From Plut-88900 sp963668115 (GTDB lineage Bacteria; Chloroflexota; Dehalococcoidia; Plut-88900), in contig OY764147.1 in assembly GCA_963668115.1 (NCBI GenBank), forward strand, positions 682,001-746,000: a DNA stretch of 64,000 nucleotides, given 5' to 3'. Below are positions 59,105 to 64,000 of the stretch, in pieces (the stretch's first letter is position 1; every line of letters begins with the position of its first letter). The notes below the pieces were generated by a model that saw only the letters and a list, made by a program, of their open reading frames with translations, had not been told where the DNA came from and searched no databases. The position numbers and the translations under genes were made by a program.

Positions 59105-62100
59105 ATGGACCTATCGGGCCTGATCGAGCAGGTGACCCGGGACCCCGGGATTGGGGCCCTGGCTAGGCGAGCCGCGTCCTCAAAGTCCGTATCTGTGGTT
59201 GCACTGGATGCAGCTAAGCCATGCCTGGTGGCGGCGCTGAGCCGGGAGCTGGGCAGGCCTATGCTAGTGGTAACGGCTCGGGGAGCGGAAGCGGTGGCGT
59301 TGCAGGAGCAGATATCACTCTGGTCTTCTTCCGGTGAGAAAGTGAGTCTTTTCCCGGAGCCCGACGCCCTACCTTACGAGGCCCGCGCGTGGGATCCGGC
59401 GGTGGCGCTGGACCGCATCAGGGTGCTGGATATGATGGTGAACGAGTCTGCGGGGACTGCGTCGGTAATCGTGACCAGCATACCTGCGATTGCACTCAAG
59501 ACCTTACCAAGGAAGCGTCACGCCGATCTGTGCTTCGAGGTGCGGGCAGGGAGTCGGATTGCACAGCGCGAACTTATCGAACGGTTATTGGCCGCAGGGT
59601 ACTATTCGGATGGGCCGGTGGAGTTGCCAGGCACGTTTACAAGACGTGGCGGGATAATTGACGTTTTTCCTCCGACGGAGGAGCGTCCGGTACGGCTGGA
59701 CTTCTTCGGGGATGAGGTTGAGAGTGTACGGGGGTTCGACCCGGGGACGCAGGCATCGATAGATAGCCTGGATAAGGTGAGGATAGGGCCGGCGAGAGAG
59801 TCGCTGTACGATGGTGAGTCGGGGGCGGGGTGGGAGGAGGTTGCGGCGTCGATGGACCTCTCAGGATGTATGGCGGAGACGTTGGCGAGCTTCAGGAATG
59901 ACATAGAGGGGTACGTGTCGGGGGTGGGGTTGGAAAGCGGGGATGCTTACTCACAGCTATTCCTGAAAGGGAGTTTCCTGGAATATCTGTCGAAGGACAC
60001 GATTGTATTGCTGGAAGGAGGTGTTGCCCTGGAGAGCGCCTATACGGAGCTCCAGGAGCAGGCGGAGGAGGTGCGGTCAGCTCGAGTGGACAAGAATGAA
60101 CTGCCACCTTTGATTCCCTCCCCCTACCCCGAGTGGGAAGAAGTCCGAAGGTTGTTGGAAAGCTCGGGTACAGTTGTCAGGCTGGAAGGTTGGGAAAGGG
60201 CAGGGGAACCGGATGCAAGGATGATGGGCTTTGCCCCAACACCGAACTTTGGGGGGCATTTACGGTACTTCCTGCGAGACTTGCGCGGGATGTTGGAGGA
60301 AGGGTGTCGGGTTACGATAGTGAGTCACCAGGCGGAGAGGTTGGCTGAGTTGCTGGCCGAAGTGGATATCTTCACACCCGTCTTGCCTAGCATTAAGGAC
60401 CCTCCCATTCTAGGCGCGCCTCTACTAGTAAAGGGCTCATTGGCGGAAGGCTGGACTTTGAAGGGTTCGGGCGAGGAGAAGCCGCTGGTCCTATTCACGG
60501 ACAAGGAGATATTCGGCTACGTGAAGCAGCGGCGGGCGTCGAGGCGGAGGCCGGTCAAGAAGGAGGCATTTGCCTCGGAAATAAGGGTGGGGGAGTACGT
60601 GGTGCATATCGACCACGGGATAGGGCGGTTCGTGGGGGTGACGACGATGAAGAGGGACGAGGGAGAGCGGGAGTACCTCACCATTGAGTACGCGGATGCG
60701 GCCCGGCTGTACGTACCAAACGACAGCGTTGACCGGGTGACGCCGTACATAGGGTCGGGGGAGAGGCCGCCGGTGATGAACCGGCTGGGGACGCAGGAGT
60801 GGAGCAGGGCGAAGAGAAAGGTGAAGGAGTCGGCGGAGAAGATAGCGCGGGAGTTGCTGTCGTTGTATGCGAAGCGGGAGATGAAGAAGGGCTATTCATA
60901 TTCGCAAGACAACTCCTGGCTGCAGGAGATGGAGGCGTCCTTCCCGTACGTTGAGACGCCAGACCAGATGGAGACTATCAGAGACGTGAAGCGGGACATG
61001 GAGCAACCCAGGCCGATGGACCGGCTGGTGTGTGGGGATGTGGGTTACGGAAAGACGGAAGTGGCGGTGAGGGCAGCGTTCAAAGCCGTACTGGACGGGA
61101 GACAGGTGGCGGTGTTGGTGCCGACTACAGTGCTGGCACAGCAGCATCTGCAAACATTCAGGGAGCGACTCAAGGCCTTTCCGGTCGAGATTGAGGTGTT
61201 GAGCCGGTTCAGGTCGGTGAAGGAGCAGAAGTCGGTGCTGGAGAAACTGGAGGAGGGGTCGGTGGACGTGTGTATCGGGACTCATCGGCTGCTTCAGAGG
61301 GACGTGGAGTTCAAGGACCTGGGGCTGGTTGTTATCGACGAAGAGCAGAGGTTCGGGGTGGCACACAAAGAGAAGCTGAAGAAGATGAGGGAGGAGGTGG
61401 ACGTATTGACTCTAAGCGCTACGCCGATACCTAGGACACTGCACATGTCGTTGGTCGGGGTCCGGGACATGAGCACCATGGAGACGCCTCCGGAAGAGAG
61501 GCTGCCGATCAGGACTTACGTGCAAGAATACGATGACGAAGTGGCGCGGGAGGCGGTATTGCGAGAGATGGATCGGGGTGGGCAAGTGTTTTTCGTCCAC
61601 AACAGGGTGCAGAGCATCGAGGCGCTGGCGCAGAGGCTGCGAAAACTGGTACCCGAGGCCCGGGTGGCGGTGGGGCACGGCCAGATGAACGAGACCCAAC
61701 TGGAAAGAGTGATGGTGGATTTTGCAGACCGCGACTATGACGTGCTGGTCTGCACGACGATTATCGAGTCGGGGCTGGACATGCCCAACGTGAACACCAT
61801 CGTCGTGCATCAGGCGGACAGGATGGGGCTGTCACAGCTGTACCAGTTGCGGGGTCGGGTGGGGAGAGGATCGGACCGCGCGTACGCCTATTTCTTCTTC
61901 GACCGGTACAAGGGTATAAGCGAGGTAGCCGAGAAACGGCTCAAGGCGATACAGGCTGCGACGGAGCTGGGGGCAGGGTTCCGGATTGCTATGAAGGATC
62001 TGGAAATCAGGGGGGCAGGGAATTTGCTGGGGGTGGAGCAGAGCGGGCACATAGCTGCGGTTGGGTTCGACCTGTATTGTGCGATGCTGGGTCGGGCGAT

Positions 62101-62632
62101 AGAAGAGTTGAAGGAGTTGGGCTTTGCCGGAATGGACAGGAATGGGGCCTCAGAGCTGGTGCTTCCACTGGACACCACTACGGCGGTAGACATCCCAATA
62201 CCCGCATATCTGCCGGAGGACTACGTGCCGGGCCTTGAAGTACGGCTGGCCCTCTACCAGAGGCTGGCAAGGCTTCGGGAGGTCGAGGGGGTGGATGCAA
62301 TAGCAGGGGAGATGAAGGACAGGTTCGGGGCCAGACCGAGGGAGGTAGAGAACCTGCTATACCTGCTAAGGTTGAAGCTGATAGCGTCCGAGCGGGGGAT
62401 TACCAGGATAGCTCGGGACGGGAAGCAAATTGTACTGTACCTGGGGCCTGAGGCCCGGGTGAACAATAAAGGCAGCAGCGCGCTGGGGAGGCGGGTGAGG
62501 GTAGGGAGCAGGCAGGTGCGGATAGACGTGAACTCGGGGGTGAGTGGGTGGCAGAAGATTCTGGTGGAGGTCGTGGAGCAGGTGTATGTGGCGGAGGGGG
62601 AGGGGAGGGTGTTTGTGGGTGCGCGTAGTTAA
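59105..62632 (+). CDS. mfd: Transcription-repair coupling factor
   Basis: 1175 aa. Removes stalled RNA polymerase at DNA lesions and recruits UvrA. N-terminal UvrB-like region (LFPEPDALPYEARAWDP, FTRRGGIIDVFPPTEERPVRLDFFGDEVE), an RNA-polymerase-interacting CarD-like domain (GEYVVHIDHGIGRFVG), then a RecG-type motor: GDVGYGKTEVAVRAAF, DEEQRFGVAHKE, LSATPIPRTLHM, TTIIESGLDMPNVNT, QLRGRVGRGSDRAYAYFF. I start at ATG 59105; the in-frame TTG 59066 lies inside the promoter. Confidence 0.97.
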   Translation: MDLSGLIEQVTRDPGIGALARRAASSKSVSVVALDAAKPCLVAALSRELGRPMLVVTARGAEAVALQEQISLWSSSGEKVSLFPEPDALPYEARAWDPAVALDRIRVLDMMVNESAGTASVIVTSIPAIALKTLPRKRHADLCFEVRAGSRIAQRELIERLLAAGYYSDGPVELPGTFTRRGGIIDVFPPTEERPVRLDFFGDEVESVRGFDPGTQASIDSLDKVRIGPARESLYDGESGAGWEEVAASMDLSGCMAETLASFRNDIEGYVSGVGLESGDAYSQLFLKGSFLEYLSKDTIVLLEGGVALESAYTELQEQAEEVRSARVDKNELPPLIPSPYPEWEEVRRLLESSGTVVRLEGWERAGEPDARMMGFAPTPNFGGHLRYFLRDLRGMLEEGCRVTIVSHQAERLAELLAEVDIFTPVLPSIKDPPILGAPLLVKGSLAEGWTLKGSGEEKPLVLFTDKEIFGYVKQRRASRRRPVKKEAFASEIRVGEYVVHIDHGIGRFVGVTTMKRDEGEREYLTIEYADAARLYVPNDSVDRVTPYIGSGERPPVMNRLGTQEWSRAKRKVKESAEKIARELLSLYAKREMKKGYSYSQDNSWLQEMEASFPYVETPDQMETIRDVKRDMEQPRPMDRLVCGDVGYGKTEVAVRAAFKAVLDGRQVAVLVPTTVLAQQHLQTFRERLKAFPVEIEVLSRFRSVKEQKSVLEKLEEGSVDVCIGTHRLLQRDVEFKDLGLVVIDEEQRFGVAHKEKLKKMREEVDVLTLSATPIPRTLHMSLVGVRDMSTMETPPEERLPIRTYVQEYDDEVAREAVLREMDRGGQVFFVHNRVQSIEALAQRLRKLVPEARVAVGHGQMNETQLERVMVDFADRDYDVLVCTTIIESGLDMPNVNTIVVHQADRMGLSQLYQLRGRVGRGSDRAYAYFFFDRYKGISEVAEKRLKAIQAATELGAGFRIAMKDLEIRGAGNLLGVEQSGHIAAVGFDLYCAMLGRAIEELKELGFAGMDRNGASELVLPLDTTTAVDIPIPAYLPEDYVPGLEVRLALYQRLARLREVEGVDAIAGEMKDRFGARPREVENLLYLLRLKLIASERGITRIARDGKQIVLYLGPEARVNNKGSSALGRRVRVGSRQVRIDVNSGVSGWQKILVEVVEQVYVAEGEGRVFVGARS

Positions 62633-62683
62633 TGGAGGCTCTGTGATTGGCAATTTCATAGTGAGCCCAAGCGCGGAACCCCT

Positions 62684-62760
62684 CCCCAGATTCACGCCTT
62701 GGGCGCACGCCTTGGCGCATCTCCGACATCTACGACCTCGCGGGGCATCGGAATGACAGG
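62684..62760. repeat. Dispersed repeat, second copy of the 34.3-kb element
   Basis: Shares CCCCAGATTCACGC, GCGCACGCC and a GGCGCATCTnCGACATCTAC segment with 34327-34411, then CGCGGGGCATCGGAATGACAG as at 35018-35038. It lies in the 174-bp gap between mfd and otsB. It lacks the two GGCGGA hairpins. Confidence 0.65.
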
Positions 62761-62806
62761 TCTGCAAACGTATCGTTAATTGCGAGGGGGAGTCAGTAAG
62801 TAAAAG

Positions 62807-63628
62807 TTGCGTCCTTTGAGTGCACTAGAACATCTTGAGAGCTTCTCTCGGATATTGAGCGCGGAGCGGGTGGGGTTGTTTACGGACTTCGATGGGACGT
62901 TGACACCCATTTTTGATGATCCACGGGACACGGTATTGGAGTCAGGCATTCGGGAGACTTTGGGTGTGATCTCTGAAAGGCTGGAGATGGTGGCCGTGGT
63001 GTCTGGGAGGGGAGTGGGGTATCTGAGGGGGGTGGTGGGGCTGGCGGGGATCACGTACGTGGGAAATCACGGGTTGGAAGTGTGGCCAGCGGGCAACGAA
63101 GAGGCGGAGTCGAAAGCTGAGACGGCGACGGGACTCGAAGAGGATGTGGTAGTCGAAATTGCCGAGCTGGGGGTCGATGGGCTATTCGTGGAAGATAAGG
63201 GGTCGGTCGTCTCAGTGCACTACCGCAACGCTCCCGAGCCGGACCTGGCAAGATCACTTGTCCTTGCAATGATGCGTCCATTTGCCGAGGCCCGGGAACT
63301 TATGGTCAAGGAAGGGAAGATGGTCGTGGAACTGGTGCCGGATGTTAACGTAAACAAGGGTACCGTTGTTGAAGAATTGGCTAAGGGGGCGGGGCTGACG
63401 GGAGCCATAGTTATGGGGGATGACGTAACCGACTGCGATGCATTTGATGCGGTGCATAGACTGGAAAAGATGCAAGAATTCGCAGGGGCAGCGGTGGCTG
63501 TTGTGGACGGCGAGACGCCGCCAGACGTCATTCTCAAGGTGGACTACTGGCTGGATGGGAGGGGGGAGGTGGAGGAGTTCCTGAGGTGGATGGCCTACGA
63601 CTCGCCGAGGGCGGAGAGAAAGCTGTAG
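62807..63628 (+). CDS. otsB: Trehalose-6-phosphate phosphatase
   Basis: 273 aa HAD-superfamily phosphatase. The nucleophile motif is LFTDFDGTLTPI, the second motif VVSGRGVGYLRG, then GNHGLEVW and the Mg-binding GDDVTDCDAFDAV. Completes trehalose synthesis. TTG 62807 is the start; no ATG precedes the conserved motif. Its last 34 nt overlap the convergent otsA end. Confidence 0.9.
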   Translation: MRPLSALEHLESFSRILSAERVGLFTDFDGTLTPIFDDPRDTVLESGIRETLGVISERLEMVAVVSGRGVGYLRGVVGLAGITYVGNHGLEVWPAGNEEAESKAETATGLEEDVVVEIAELGVDGLFVEDKGSVVSVHYRNAPEPDLARSLVLAMMRPFAEARELMVKEGKMVVELVPDVNVNKGTVVEELAKGAGLTGAIVMGDDVTDCDAFDAVHRLEKMQEFAGAAVAVVDGETPPDVILKVDYWLDGRGEVEEFLRWMAYDSPRAERKL

Positions 63629-64000
63629 GACCAGTCCTCGGCGGTGTGGCGGGTAACGCCACTAAAAAGGGACTCCCAGCGGTGGAGGCGCTCGTCCTCG
63701 GGCATGGTCAGGGCCCGGTAGATCACGGAGGCGGTGCGCTGGACGTCGTAAGGGTTGACCATGAGGGCGTCCTGCATGGACTCGGCGGCTCCGCAGAAGC
63801 GGGAGAGGACGAGGACACCAGGATCCGAGGTCTGGGATGCGACGAATTCCTTGGCAACGAGGTTCATGCCATCCCGGAGAGGAGTGACGAGGCAGGCGTC
63901 GGCTTCTCGGTAGAAATGGGCCAGATCCTGCTGCGAATAAGAGCGATGGAGGGGGAGGATAGGCATCCAGTGGGCCTCGCCGAATTTTCCGTTAATCTGG
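63595..64000 (-). CDS. otsA: Trehalose-6-phosphate synthase (C-terminal part; continues beyond window)
   Basis: About 135 C-terminal residues of a GT20 enzyme that joins UDP-glucose and glucose-6-phosphate. KFGEAHWMPILPLHRSYSQQDLAHFYREADACLVTPLRDGMNLVAKEFVA and LVLSRFCGAAESM are diagnostic. The 5' part lies outside the window. Convergent with otsB and overlapping it by 34 nt at the 3' ends. Confidence 0.92.
   Translation of the reverse strand, partial: QINGKFGEAHWMPILPLHRSYSQQDLAHFYREADACLVTPLRDGMNLVAKEFVASQTSDPGVLVLSRFCGAAESMQDALMVNPYDVQRTASVIYRALTMPEDERLHRWESLFSGVTRHTAEDWSYSFLSALGES

Overview
The window looks like one continuous stretch of a GC-rich bacterial chromosome. Gene content suggests a Chloroflexota lineage close to Dehalococcoidia/SAR202: several unrelated amidohydrolases, a GMC oxidoreductase, an archaeal-type PEP carboxylase, DUF2752/dispanin membrane proteins, lipoproteins with Thr-Pro stalks and many small toxin-antitoxin pairs. 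That placement is inference, because there is no rRNA in the window. By eye the + strand is G-rich over most of 10-64 kb even where genes lie on the minus strand, as expected for a leading strand.

Layout. 0-5.5 kb: PLP aminotransferase (cut by the window edge), amidohydrolase, tRNA-Pro, an ABC pair whose ATPase has lost its catalytic residues, and a DtxR-type metalloregulator. 5.6-9.7 kb: a complete ferric-iron ABC importer behind a promoter carrying a DtxR/IdeR-type iron box. 9.7-15.5 kb: cmk, glmS, two small genes, pckA and a UbiA-family transferase. 15.5-18.05 kb: an inserted module with reversed base skew, holding a tandemly duplicated promoter/leader unit, a small gene and a lone phage-type terminase large subunit. 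18.1-21.7 kb: the rpmH-rnpA-yidD-lipoprotein-yidC-jag cluster, without dnaA. 21.8-25.3 kb: PIN toxin-antitoxin, a DUF5678-like/retropepsin pair, and three membrane genes (dispanin, J-domain/dispanin fusion, DUF2752). 25.3-28.8 kb: amidohydrolase-amidotransferase-amidohydrolase operon and tRNA-Ala. 28.9-33.4 kb: VOC/ArsR pair, cupin, and a vitamin B12/siderophore-type ABC importer with a frameshifted ATPase. 33.4-35.3 kb: a gene-poor accessory stretch with helically phased repeats, a candidate structured RNA containing a pseudoknot, MITE-like repeats and a RelE/ParE-like pair. 35.3-46.3 kb: archaeal-type PEP carboxylase, a large leucine-rich-repeat lipoprotein, cytochrome c, DUF502 protein, and a binding protein/kinase/PP2C-regulator signalling operon. 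46.6-64 kb: GMC oxidoreductase, purF-purM-purH, glycosyltransferase, nicotinamidase plus nicotinate phosphoribosyltransferase, a Phd/VapC pair, tilS, a histidine phosphatase, a CorC/CNNM protein, mfd, and convergent otsB and otsA.

How genes fit together. DtxR and the iron importer form a local iron-homeostasis circuit. PckA and PpcA together set flux between PEP and oxaloacetate. Three purine genes, a two-step NAD salvage pair and a complete trehalose pathway are visible as units. The accessory material sits in two islands (15.5-18 kb and 33.4-35.3 kb). The items most worth following are the RNA-like element at 33865-34152 and the terminase module at 15502-18008.

Limits: all calls rest on reading translations and motifs by eye. 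No database search, folding program or skew calculation was run. Several starts use TTG, GTG or rarer codons and were picked from ribosome-binding-site spacing, as stated per gene.
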